From positions 106,221,282 through 106,285,281 of the forward strand of contig NC_067473.1 in assembly GCF_947179515.1 (NCBI RefSeq): DNA of 64,000 nucleotides, given 5' to 3'. Both the position numbers and the translations under genes were made by a program. Shown piece after piece: positions 10,843 to 20,447 of this stretch (the stretch's first letter is position 1; each line of letters begins with the position of its first letter). The notes under the pieces were generated by a model, which saw nothing but the letters and a program-made list of their open reading frames with translations, was not told where the DNA came from and did no database searches. The DNA comes from Apodemus sylvaticus (Eukaryota > Chordata > Mammalia > Rodentia > Muridae).

Positions 10843-10860
10843 TGGTGCATGGGCCAGGAA
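10843..10860 (+). other. Retroviral primer-binding site, tRNA-Gly-like
   Basis: TGGTGCATGGGCCAGGAA follows the LTR after five T. It matches the 3' end complement of tRNA-Gly (GCC) at 16 of 18 positions by my comparison. Use of tRNA-Gly is known for VL30 and some related murine elements. Confidence 0.7.
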
Positions 10861-10930
10861 GTGCGATTTCCCTTCACACGTGAGAACCAACTTGGAGGTA
10901 AAGGGGATCCCCTCTAGAATGTGTGTGTAC

Positions 10931-11349
10931 CCACGGTACCGTCTAATGGTCAAACTGTAGACAAAGACACACAAAACTAACAAGTGTTCCAAGCACACTC
11001 GTCCACATCTGGACTTAAACAAACAGCTGCCAAACGCTATCTTGTGGGATTCCACATCCACTTTTTTTTTTCAGTAGAAGGAGCACTCCATCCCCTTCAT
11101 TCCAAAAAACCACAATCAGGCTCCCCTGACTGTCTCTCACCCTTGAAGCATCCTCCGGGGTTACAGCTTGCGGCCCTAGGGTGTACCCTTCCGCTGCCAC
11201 TGGGTTCTTAAGACCCAAGGTGGCCGCTGTGAACTAACCATGGAACAGGTTTCCACATCTGCTCCGTTATTCCAACAAACAGAAACCAAGGCACATACAC
11301 AGCAGCGCCGCACTCAAAACACTCAGGACATTTAGAATGAAAACATCGC
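10931..11349. other. Unmatched centre of the ERV palindrome
   Basis: This centre is not shared between the arms. The left arm is followed by 'cgtctaatggtcaaactgta'; the right arm, read from its own side, continues into different sequence. It contains a T9 run at about 11062-11070 and several short open frames (65-106 residues over both strands) without known motifs. Whether it is internal viral leader or captured DNA is open. Confidence 0.6.
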
Positions 11350-11421
11350 TGGCACACACACATTCTAGAGGGGATCCCCTTTACCTCCGAGTTGGTTCTC
11401 ACGTGTGAAGGGAAATCGCAC

Positions 11422-11439
11422 TTCTTGGTCCATTCACCA
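11422..11439 (-). other. Primer-binding site of right arm
   Basis: On minus this reads TGGTGAATGGACCAAGAA, the counterpart of 10843-10860 with three further substitutions. Two differences from tRNA-Gly are shared by both arms, so they predate the split of the arms. Confidence 0.65.
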
Positions 11440-11444
11440 AAAAA

Positions 11445-12043
11445 TGTTAAGACCCCAAAAACCGAGGGTGCCCCAGCATCCTACACCCCGGAAGGCGACA
11501 CCCAAATCACTCGCAAGAAATCGTCTCAATGCAATAGCATGAGGATTTCTTTATTCTAGAATTCTGGGTTCCATAGCCGTGCACCATGCAGGGTTAGAGG
11601 ACTATGGACCCAGAGTGCTGAATTGCGACAGCTTTTATAAGTTTAAGACAGAGCCCGCGAATCACAAACCAATCATTTCTTAGCATGGAGAGCCCATGAA
11701 ATGCAAGCCAATTGATTTGTACCACTCCATAGTTTTTAGGCCAATCAGTTTAAATTATCGGAGCCCCGCACTCAGTGGACCAATTAGTTTCCTATAATGT
11801 CTACAGCTATGTGAACTCCTGCTTAGGGGTAATGGCGTAAGTTTACAGAAGATAAGCTTAGCCCATTTCCAGTTACCCAATGGGGCCAGGATCACCTATT
11901 CAAGACCTTTCTGCTAGGTCTAAACAAAGGGCGGGCTCTGGAATGTGACCTTTTACCTAGTTTTTAACAAAATGAGATAGCATTTTAAACTCCTGATTTC
12001 TTGGGGTCATTAGAGTTAGGCTGTATTATTTTCTATCCTTTCA
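11445..12043 (-). mobile_element. Right LTR, opposite orientation
   Basis: 599 bases, the reverse complement of the left LTR with scattered substitutions (six mismatches in one ~97-base stretch I compared). The TATA box reads TTTTATAA at 11633-11640 and the polyadenylation signal TTTATT at 11550-11555. Its U3 end, not its U5 end, faces the host DNA. Confidence 0.88.
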
Positions 12044-12085
12044 ATCCCAGCACACATACATGTAACCTATAGTGATAATAATAAA
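12044..12085 (+). mobile_element. B4 SINE, right part with ATCC duplication
   Basis: Begins with ATCC (12044-12047), the second target-site copy, then 'cagcacacatacatgtaacc' and an AT-rich tail. Joined to 10235 it completes the B4 3' end, so the site was intact before the retroviral insertion. Confidence 0.75.
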
Positions 12086-13515
12086 TTAAACTAAATAAAT
12101 AATCTCTCTTTATATGGTGAATAAAATATACCAAATATTTAAAATATCACATATTATTTTGTTCTTAAAAAGTAATTATGTAGTTCAAATTGGCTTTCAG
12201 ATCTGTTATTTTATTTAATAAGATAAATTTGATTTAAGGTACAAGTCATGAGAATAAATCTCAATTTATGCATACCCACAGGTATGCATACCCACAGGTC
12301 AGTAAGTTTCATTTTCAAAAAAAACACTTTGTTTTTAGAAAATCTATTCAAAAAGCAAATGGCATTAACAATATGGTGTAATTTGTGGGGAAAACATGCT
12401 TACTGAAAATTAGCTTATGTTGTTTGCAAAATTCAGGTGACCTAATTTCATGTTCCATTGCCAGGGACTCATTATTTGTGGACACAGTCCTTATCCTCTG
12501 TCATTTATACTTTGCCAAATGGAAATGTGAATAATTATATATTGCACACCAGCAGGCAGCTGAACCTTCTGAAGCTTGAGTTGGTGCAGAGCTGTGATTC
12601 CATGATGGTATCATTGCTAAGATTTTAATCAACTGTTTCTTCAACGTTTGTTTTAGTTCTCATGGTCTTGTCATTTACTTATAACTTGCCTCTGTCATTA
12701 CTTATGAAAAAGTCAGAAATATCAGTCTTCCAGTATCACTATATAGCACTCAGTGAAACCACAGAGACAGCTCCTCAATGGATAGGAGATGCTGATGAGC
12801 TAGAGAAACTGCGTTTGATTCCTGAGAACCACATGGCCCTGAAAGTAAATGGTTTCTTGCAAATGGTGCTCTGACCTCAAGAAGCAGTAATATAATGCAT
12901 AATAAATAAAATATAATAACATTAAAAAATGGACTCCTTCATATATAAAAGTGTATCTCAACATAGAGACACTGTTACGGAACTAAAGTAATCACTTCAG
13001 CATATATTAGCAGCAACTCTGTTTTTGTTTGCTATTTACCTCCTCTTCACGTATTTTATTGCTGGATAGATACTATCAAGAATAAACATTTATACAGGGC
13101 ATTAAATTTATATTAAAAAAGCAAAAATAATCAGAGTGACAATTTGTTTTCCTATTTAGTCTGACTTTTTCCAGTGTCATAGGTGATTTGGGAATTCTAC
13201 ATAATAAGAGATTCAGAAAATCTGCTTTTGTTTTAGAATATTATCAGAATCCCAGCTCTGAAATTTTAGTCAGAAATGAAAGTTTTGTCACTTTTGTATC
13301 ATGTGACTTTTTACATAATGAGTTATTTTTAAAATACTATGTGTATATATTACACTGTTCCTGGCACATTGGTACAAGAGCATTAGAATACTAATTATAG
13401 ATAAATGCTAAAACCAAAAATGCATTCAAAAAATTTTAAACCTCACACGTAAGCTTTGCATTAATAAGTCTTGTCTCCAATGCCTCCTGTATCCTAAATT
13501 TTCTGCCCAAATTCA

Positions 13516-13516
<1 letters not shown>
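12086..13516. other. No recognised gene; AT-rich
   Basis: Contains a 16-base direct duplication at 12267-12298. A stretch at about 12765-12910 faintly resembles a SINE ('gaaccacatggccctgaaag') but is too diverged to call. A 70-residue open frame at 12662-12874 overlaps it. Confidence 0.45.
12267..12298 (+). repeat. 16-base direct tandem duplication
   Basis: TATGCATACCCACAGG occurs twice back to back with no mismatch. Confidence 0.95.

Positions 13517-13559
<43 letters not shown>
13517..13559. repeat. (CA)n microsatellite
   Basis: About 21 uninterrupted CA units followed by a short CT run. Confidence 0.97.
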
Positions 13560-13562
<3 letters not shown>

Positions 13563-14129
13563 CTCTCTACAGATCTAGTGCCATGTTCATTTAATCTTAT
13601 GTACACATGTGCAGGACTGACTGCTTGAGATGGGACAAGCACTATGGGAGCTCCTCCCTGGAGGAAACCAGTTCTCCTTCTTTTAGAAGTTGAGTACCTG
13701 TAGCTCTACATGTAAGAGCAGAACCATGTGGAGCATTGGCTTTCAAACTGGTACTGTCTTCATGGTGGTTTGTTCAAGCAACTACATTGTTGGGGTTTGG
13801 AGGTTTGTTTTCCTTTTCCTATTTAAGGAACACTAGTAAAAACGTCTTGGGCCTCAAGTTCTTACAGTATTTCTGCCCATCTTCTACGGTGTAAAAAATT
13901 CAATAAATAAAGTGGCAGGTTAATAAACAGAACTAAAAAACATTGTGTGTATGGTTGAGGCAACTCTGATTCAGTAAGAAAAATGTCAAATGCCCTCACT
14001 TATTTATGGATCTTAGCTCTAAATTGTTAGATTTGAATATAAAATAAGAAATAACTGAAGAAACTGGGAAGTTGAAAGGGACTATGGGCAAAGAAGGAAC
14101 AAAAGTACTCCAGAGAGGAGACACTAAAA
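13560..14129. other. No recognised gene
   Basis: Unique-looking sequence. 13975-14090 has a faint old L1 3'-end look ('ccctcacttatttatggatc', 'gaaactgggaagttgaaagg') but is too diverged to assign. Confidence 0.4.
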
Positions 14130-15148
14130 GACAGATGCCACCTGCAAGTTTGCACTCCCATCAGCAATGAAGGAGTGTTCCTTTCTTCATACTCTAACTA
14201 GCATGTGCTGTCACTTGAGTTTTTTGATATTAGACATTCTGATGGGTATATGGTAGAATCTCAGAGTCATTTTGATTTGCATTTTCCTGATTCTAAGGAC
14301 CGTGAAATTTTCTTTAAGTACTTCTAGGCCATTAGAGAGTCCTCTGTTGAGAATTCTGTTTAACTCTGTACCTTCTTTTTTTAATTATGTTATTTGGTTT
14401 GTTGGTGTGTAATTTCTTGAGTTCTTTCTATGTTTTGTATATTATCCCTCCATCAAATGTAGGGTGGGTAATGATATTTTCCCATTCTGTAGGCTGTAAT
14501 TTCTACCCTAATGATGGTGTCCTTTGCTTTCTAGAAGCTTTTTAGTTTCATGAAGTCTCATCTATTAATTGCTAATCTTAAGGCTTGAGTTAGTGGTGTT
14601 CTCTGCAGGAAGTTAATTCATTTACTAACATTTTCAAGGCTATTCCCCAGTTTTTCTTTTATTAGATTTAGTATATTCAGTTTGATGTTGAGGGCTTTAA
14701 TCTACATGGGCTTGATTTTTGTGTGGGGTGATAAATATGGATATATTTGCGTTTTTCTTCAAATAGAAACTCACTTAGATCAGTACCATTTATTGAAGGT
14801 GCTTTCGCTTTTCCATTTATCAACATGTCTATTCCTATGACAATACCATTTATTTTTTATTGCTACTTCTCTATAGGATAGATTGAAATCAGGAATGGTG
14901 ATACTTCCAGAAGTTCATTTATTGTACATGATTGTCTTAACTATCCTGGATTTTGTTTGTATTGTTTTTCCATATGAGGGTAAAATTGTTATTTCAAAGT
15001 CTGTAAAGAATTGTGTTGGATTTTTGATGGGAATGGCATTAAATCTATAGATTGCTTTTGGTAAGATGACCATTTTCACTATGTTAAGCCTACTGATCCA
15101 AGAGCATGGGAGATCTTTCCATCTTCTGAAGTCTTCTTCAATTTCTTT
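14130..15148 (-). mobile_element. Lx-type L1, inverted 5' arm (outer part)
   Basis: Antisense L1 ORF2 from the RT region to just before the Cys-rich C-terminal motif, heavily diverged. It belongs with 17902-18105 (same orientation) and with the plus-strand arm at 18106-19569. Together they form one element with an inverted 5' part. It is interrupted at 15148 by a younger L1. Confidence 0.8.
15136..15148. repeat. 13-bp target-site duplication, left copy
   Basis: CTTCAATTTCTTT here and again at 17889-17901, flanking the younger L1 exactly. Confidence 0.88.
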
Positions 15149-15420
15149 TTTTTTCATTTCTTTTTTTTAAAGATTTTTATTTTCTATATTCTTTGTTTAC
15201 ATTCCAAATGATTTCCCCTTTCCCGGATCCCCCCTCCCCATATGTCCCATAAACCTTCTTCTCTCCATCCATTCTCCAATCACCTCCCTCATTTTTTTCT
15301 CTGTCCTTATATTCCCCGCCAATGTTAGATCAATCCTTTCCAGATCAGGACTTTGTCCATACTTCCTCATGGGAGTCATTTGTTATGCAATTTGTGCCTT
15401 GGGTATTCAGGTCTTCTGGG

Positions 15421-16728
15421 TTAATTAATATCCACTTATCAGAGATTGCATTCCATGTATATTCATTTATGACTGGGTTACCTCACTTTGGATGATATTC
15501 TCCAGATCAAACCATTTGCCTAAAAATTTTGTGAATTCATTGTTTCTAATTGCTGAGTAGTATTCCATTGTGTAAATATACCACATTTTCTGTATCCATT
15601 CCTCCTTTGAGGGGCATCTGGGTTCTTTCCAGCTTCTGGCTATTATAAATAAGGCTGCTATGAACATAATGGAGTATGTGTCTTTATTGCATGCTGGGGA
15701 ATCCTTTTGGTATATGCCCAGGAGAGGTATAGCAGGGTCCTCTGTAAGTGTCATGTCCAGTTTTCTGAGGAAAAGCCAGACTGATTTCCAAAGTGGTTGT
15801 ACCATCTTATAGCCCCACCAGCAGTGGAGGAGTGTTCCTCTTTCTCCACATCCTCTCCAACACCTGCTGTCTCCTGAGTTTTTGACCTTAGCCATTCTGA
15901 CTGGTGTAAAGTGAGATCTCAGGGTTGTTTCGATTTGCATTTCCCGAATGACTAATAATGTTGAGCACTTCTTAAGGTGCCTCTTGGCCATCTGAATTTC
16001 TTCAGGTGAAAATTCTTTGTTTAGATCTGGACTCCATTTTTTTAATAGGGTTATTTGTTTCCCTGAGGTCCAACTTCCTGAGTTCTTTGTATATATTGGA
16101 TATTAGCCCTCTATCAGATGTAGGGTTGGTGAATATCCTTTCCCAATTTGATGGTTGCCATTTTATCCTTTTAACAGTGTCCTTTGCCTTACAGAAACTT
16201 TGTAATTTTATGAAGTCCCATTTGTCAATTTTTGATCTTAGAGCATAAGCTATTGGTGATCTGTTCAGGAACTTTTCGCCTGTGCCCATGTCCTCCAGGG
16301 TCTTCCCCAATTTCTTTTCTATTAGTTTCAGTGTTTCTGGTTTTACATGGAGCTCCTTGATCCACTTGGAGTGAAGTTAAGTACATGGAGATAAGAATGG
16401 ATCAACTCGCATTCTTCTGCATACTGACCTCCAGTTGAACCAGCACCATTTGTTGAAAAGGCTATCTTTTTTCCACTGGTTATTTTTGGCTCCTTTGTCG
16501 AAGATCAAGTAACCATAGGTGTATTGGTTCATTTCTGGATCTTCAATTCTATTCCATTGGTCCACTTGTCTGTCACTGTGCCCATACCATGCAGTTTTTA
16601 ATACTATTGCTCTGTGGTATTGCTTGAAGTCAGGGAAACTGATTCCCCCAGAATTTCTTTTGTTGTTGAGAATAGTTTTAGCTATCCTGGGTTTTTTTGT
16701 AATTCCAGATGAATTTGAGAATTGCAAT
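15421..16728 (-). pseudogene. L1 ORF2 C-terminal half, broken
   Basis: Begins (minus sense) at AILKFIWN and runs to the ORF2 stop, in at least three frames (16377-16727, 16002-16310, 15467-15991). In the C-terminal Cys/His motif (CWRGCGERGTLLHCWW) the last expected Cys is replaced (G-Y instead of D-C). Frameshifts make it non-functional. The endonuclease and the RT catalytic part are absent. Confidence 0.85.
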
Positions 16729-16744
16729 ATTTAAGGTGTATTTT
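16729..16744 (-). other. ORF1-ORF2 fusion junction
   Basis: ORF1 reads EAYRTP and then, after about 16 non-canonical bases (minus sense 'atacaccttaaatatt'), ORF2 starts at AILKF. The same unusual bases occur at 19641-19660 before the same ORF2 codon in another L1. Confidence 0.7.
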
Positions 16745-17557
16745 GGAGTTCTGTAGGCTTCTTGTATATTCATGGGCATCTCTCTCTTTAGGTTAGGGAA
16801 GTTTTCTTCCATAATTTTATTGAAGATATTTGCTGGCTCTTTAAGTTTTAAATCTTCACTCTCATCTATGCCTATAATCCTTAGGTTTGGTCTTCTCATT
16901 GTGTCCTGGATTTCCTGGATATTTTGGGTTACAAGCTTTTTGCATTTTGCATTTTTCTTTAACTGTTGAGTCCATGGTTTCTATGGTATCTTCAGCATCT
17001 GAGATTCTTTCTTCTATCTCTTGTATTCTGTTGATGATATTTGCATCTATGTCCCCTGATTTCTTCCCAAGGTTTTCTATCTCCAAAGTTATCTCCCTTT
17101 AAGTTTTCTTAGTTGTTTCTACTTCTGATTTTAGATCCTGGATGGTTTTGCTTAGCTCCTTCACTTGCTTGTTTGTGCTTTCCTGTAATTCTTTAAGAGA
17201 TTTTTGTGTTTCCTCTTTCATGACCTCAGCCTGTTGACCAAAGTTCTCCTGTATTTCTTTAAGTGTTTTTTGCGTTTCCTCATTATTGGCTTTTGTATTC
17301 TCCTGAATTTCTTTCAATGATTTTTGTGTTTCCCTTATAAGGGCTTCTAACTTTTGATCCATTTTCTCCTGAATTTCTTTAAGTATGTCCTTCATGTGTT
17401 CCTGTACCAGCATCATGACCAGTGATTTTAAATCCAAATCTTGTTTTACTGGTGTGATGGGGTATGCAGGACATGCTGTTAAAGGGGAATTGTGTTCAGA
17501 TGCTGCCATATTGCCTTGATTTCTGTTAGTGATGTTCCTGCATTTACCTTTTGCCAT
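16745..17557 (-). pseudogene. L1 ORF1 remnant: start and coiled coil
   Basis: L1 ORF1 encodes the RNA-binding coiled-coil protein of the L1 particle. From the ATG at 17555-17557 the frame is open for 152 residues, starting MAKGKCRNITNRNQGNMAAS. Heptad-like repeats follow (LKEIQEN, ETQKSLKEIQE, ETQKTLKEIQE). A frameshift near 17099 breaks it; the rest continues in other frames to IGIDESEDLKLKEPANIFNK and EAYRTP. The second half of the RRM and the C-terminal domain are missing through the fusion. Confidence 0.88.
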
Positions 17558-17888
17558 CTAGTTCTCACTGGTGCTAGTTGGTCTTGTCAATGCTGGACTC
17601 ACCAGTGCAAGCTGCCCCTTCCCAGGTGACACCTGGTGCACAGCTGACCTCCTGCACTGCCTGGAGACAGGGTGCTGTGGCCCAGGCTGTTCAGATCCCA
17701 AAGCAGACACCTGAAGGCTCCCGCAGGGGCCTTCTGGACTCACCAGAGCACACTGACTCCTCCCAGGCGGCCTCCAGGATGCCCCTCTTGCCTCTTGAAG
17801 GACCTGGAGCTGTGGTGTTGCAGCCCAGGCTGATCTGGATTCCCCGAAGCGGAGATCTGAAGGCTCCTGCCAGAGGCCTCAGGACTGC
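17558..17888 (-). promoter_or_regulatory. L1 5' UTR with repeated (monomer-like) units
   Basis: GC-rich stretch upstream of ORF1. Two similar units can be seen on plus at about 17665-17735 and 17805-17880 (shared 'ctgtgg..cccaggctg' and 'ctgaaggctcc.gc.ggggcc'-like blocks). Murine L1 promoters are tandem monomers, and these look like diverged partial monomers. Promoter activity is inferred only. Confidence 0.65.
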
Positions 17889-18105
17889 CTTCAATTTCTT
17901 TCTTCAGAGAATTAAAAGTCTTGCCACATTGGGTCTTCCACTTGCCTTGTTAGAGTTACATCAGCATATTTTATATTGTTTGTGGCTATTGTGAAAGGTG
18001 TTCTTTCCCTGAATTCTTCATCAGCCTGCATACTGTTTGTATAAAGAAGGGCCACTGACTTTTTTTAAATTTAATTTTGTGTGCAGCCGCTTTGTTGCAG
18101 GTGTT
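17889..18105 (-). mobile_element. Lx-type L1, inverted 5' arm (inner part)
   Basis: Resumes the old antisense ORF2 exactly where 15148 left off, after the second CTTCAATTTCTTT. It ends at about 18105 ('gcaggtgtttatag'), where orientation switches to plus. Confidence 0.8.
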
Positions 18106-19569
18106 TATAGATACTCTGGAAATCAATCTGCCATTTTCTCAGAAAATTGGGCATAGTTCTCTAGCAAGACCCAGCTAAACCCCAAAAGATGTTCTACCGT
18201 ACTACAAGGACACTTGTTCAACTATATTCATAGTAGCTTTATTGATAATAGTCAAAAACTGAAAACTATACAGATGCCTCTCAACTGAAGGATGGATTAA
18301 AAAAATGTAGTTCATTTACACAATGGAATAATACTCGGCTACTAACACAAGGGCATCATGAAAACTGCAGGCAAATGGATAGGCCCAGAAGTCATCCTCT
18401 TGAGTGAGGGGAGGTAACCCAGACACAAAAGGACATGAATGATTTGTACTCATTTATATTTGGATATTAGCCATAAAGTACTGGCTGCATATGCTACATT
18501 CCATAGACTCAGAGAAGCTAAATAAAGAGGGCACAAGGGGGGATGCTTCAATTTCACTCAGAAGGAAAATCAAAATGGACAGGGGAGGGAAAGACCTGGT
18601 GGGAAAGGGACAGGGAACGAATCTGGTGTAGGGAGATCCTGTGAAAGAAGACCATGAGATTGAAGGAAAATCTGCATCAGGAAAGGGTGAAATTTAGGAC
18701 TTGTCAGAGACCAGTGATGATGCAGGCTGTAGAATATTCATGAGAGTGACTGTAACTGAGACTCCTAGCAGTGGGAGATTATGGATCCTGAAGTGGCCAC
18801 CTTCTGGAGTCATGCAGGACTTTCCATGGAGAGATAAGATTACCAAATATACTACAAAACCTTTGACCCATTTTTTTCGGCCTACAGGAAGTTCAGGAGC
18901 AAAGATGGAGCAGAAAGACTGAGAGAAAAGCCAACCAATGACTGGGCCAACTTGAGACCCATCCCAGGAGAAAGATGCAATCCCTGACACTATTAAAAAT
19001 TCTCTTATGCTTGCAGATGGAAACCTCTGCAAGCCTCTAAGAGGCTTCACCCAGCAGTTGAGGGAAATAGATTCAGAAACACACAGCCAAACATTAGATG
19101 GATTTTGCAGAGTCTTATGGGCAAGTTAGGAGAAGGATTGAGGGATCTGGAGGGGATAGAGACTCTACAAAAAGACAAACAGAGTCAACTAACCTAGAAC
19201 CTTGGGGGCTCCCAGAGATTGAGCCACCAAGTAAAGAGCATACATGGGCTGGAATTAGGACCCCTGAAAATATGTACCTGATATGTAGCTTGTCTTCATG
19301 TAGGTCTCCAAACAACCTGAATGGGAGCTATCTCCAACTCTATTGCTTGCCTGTGGTTTCTGATCTCCTAATTAGGCTGCCTCATCTGGCTTCAGTCCTG
19401 GGGTGACTTGATGTGCACCAGGTAGTTGGTATCTGGGGCAGGGGGAGCTCTTTCCTTATGGGATATAAGTGGAGAGGACTTGAGGGGGAATTGGGAGGAG
19501 AGGGACAGCTGTGATCAGATTGTAAGGTGAATGAATGAATGAATAAATAAATAAGTAAATAAATAAATA
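18106..19569 (+). mobile_element. Lx-type L1, sense 3' arm with long 3' UTR
   Basis: Starts 'tactctggaaatcaatctg', the sequence that follows in L1 directly after the point where the inverted arm stops at 14130. ORF2 C-terminus runs to about 18470, then the old Lx-like 3' UTR ('ggggataga', 'gattgagccaccaagtaaag', 'cctgaatgggagctatct') and an (AATA)/(AATG) tail at 19529-19569. All frames are broken. Confidence 0.82.
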
Positions 19570-19631
19570 GGAAAAAGAAAGTCAGGTATTATAAGTAGAG
19601 TAATGGAACATGGCATACTTCAATGAGGGAG
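19570..19631. other. Short spacer between two L1 copies
   Basis: Sixty bases without repeat identity that I can see. Confidence 0.5.
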
Positions 19632-19640
19632 GAAGCAAAA

Positions 19641-20447
19641 ATACACCCTTAAATATTTTCAACTAGAAAAAGCAATTCTCAAATTCATCTGGAATAACAA
19701 AAAACCCAGGATAGCTAAAACTATTCTCAACAACAAAAGAAATTCTGGGGGAATCAGTATCCCTGACTTCAAGCAATACTGCAGAGCAATAGTATTTAAA
19801 ACTGCATGGTATGGGTGACAGTGGCATACTGTGGCAACAGTGACAGACAAGTAGACCAATGGAATAGAATTGAAGATACGGAAATAAACCCACACACCTA
19901 TGGTCACTTGATCTTCAACAAAGGAGCCAAAACATCCAGTGGAAAAAAGATAGCCTTTTCAAAAAATGGTGCTGGTGCAATTGGAGGTCAGCATGCAGAA
20001 GAATGAGAATTGATCCATTCTTATTTCCATGTGCTAAACTTCACTCCAAGTGGATCAAGGACCTCCATGTAAAACCAGAAACACTAAATCTAATAGAAAA
20101 GAAATTGGGGAAGACCCTTGAGGACATGGGCACAGGGGAAAAGTTCCTGAACAGATCACCAATAGCTTATGCTCTAAGATCAAGAATTGACAAATGGGAC
20201 CTCATAAAATTACAAAGTTTCTGTAGGGCAAAGGTCACTGTTAAAAGGACAAAACAGCAACCATCAAATTGGGAAAGGAAATTGACCAACCCTACATCTG
20301 ATAGAGGGCTAATATCCAATATATACAAAGAACTCAAGAAGTTAGACCCCCAGGAAACAAATAACACTATTAAAAAATGGGGTACAGATCTAAACAAAGA
20401 ATTTTCACCTGAAGAAATTCGGATGGCCAAGAGGCACCTTAAGAAAG
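19641..20447 (+). pseudogene. L1 ORF2 C-terminal segment, first copy
   Basis: Preceded by the non-canonical KYTLKYFQLEK. Then IWNNKKPRIAKTILNNKRN, a frameshift near 19800 (extra bases in 'gtgacagtggcatactgtgg') and an open frame at 20003-20473 covering KLHSKWIKDLHVKPETLNL to EEIRMAKRHLKK. Its homologue in the same element is 21107-21860. Confidence 0.85.

Larger units (their letters stand above)
10240..12043. mobile_element. Head-to-head ERV structure (LTR-leader / leader-LTR palindrome)
   Basis: Two near-identical arms in opposite orientation (10240-10930 plus, 11350-12043 minus) surround an unmatched centre of about 420 bases. Each arm holds one LTR, a primer-binding site and about 70 bases of leader. 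Both outer ends are U3 ends and the unit is flanked by ATCC. No gag, pol or env sequence was recognised. The class I assignment rests on LTR layout, the 4-bp duplication and the tRNA-Gly-like primer site. Confidence 0.85.
15149..17888 (-). mobile_element. Younger L1 inserted in the old L1, internally deleted
   Basis: On minus: 5' UTR (17558-17888), ORF1 N-terminal two thirds (about 16745-17557), then directly the C-terminal half of ORF2 (15421-16728), 3' UTR and A-rich tail (15149-15420). A normal L1 of this type is 6-7 kb, this one 2.7 kb. A perfect 13-bp duplication flanks it. The 3' UTR end 'ggaatgtaaacaaagaatat' is shared with the plus-strand L1 at 19632-22680. Confidence 0.88.

Noticed and set aside
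10240..12043. Assembly artefact of a palindrome
   Set aside because: The arms differ at scattered positions and have different centre flanks, which a simple duplication error would not give; not excluded without reads.
12662..12874. 70-residue frame near a polyadenylation-like 'aataaataaa'
   Set aside because: No domain, and the 3' part resembles an old SINE remnant.
17578..17994. 138-residue open frame on plus
   Set aside because: It is antisense to the L1 5' UTR and its GC-rich composition explains the lack of stops.
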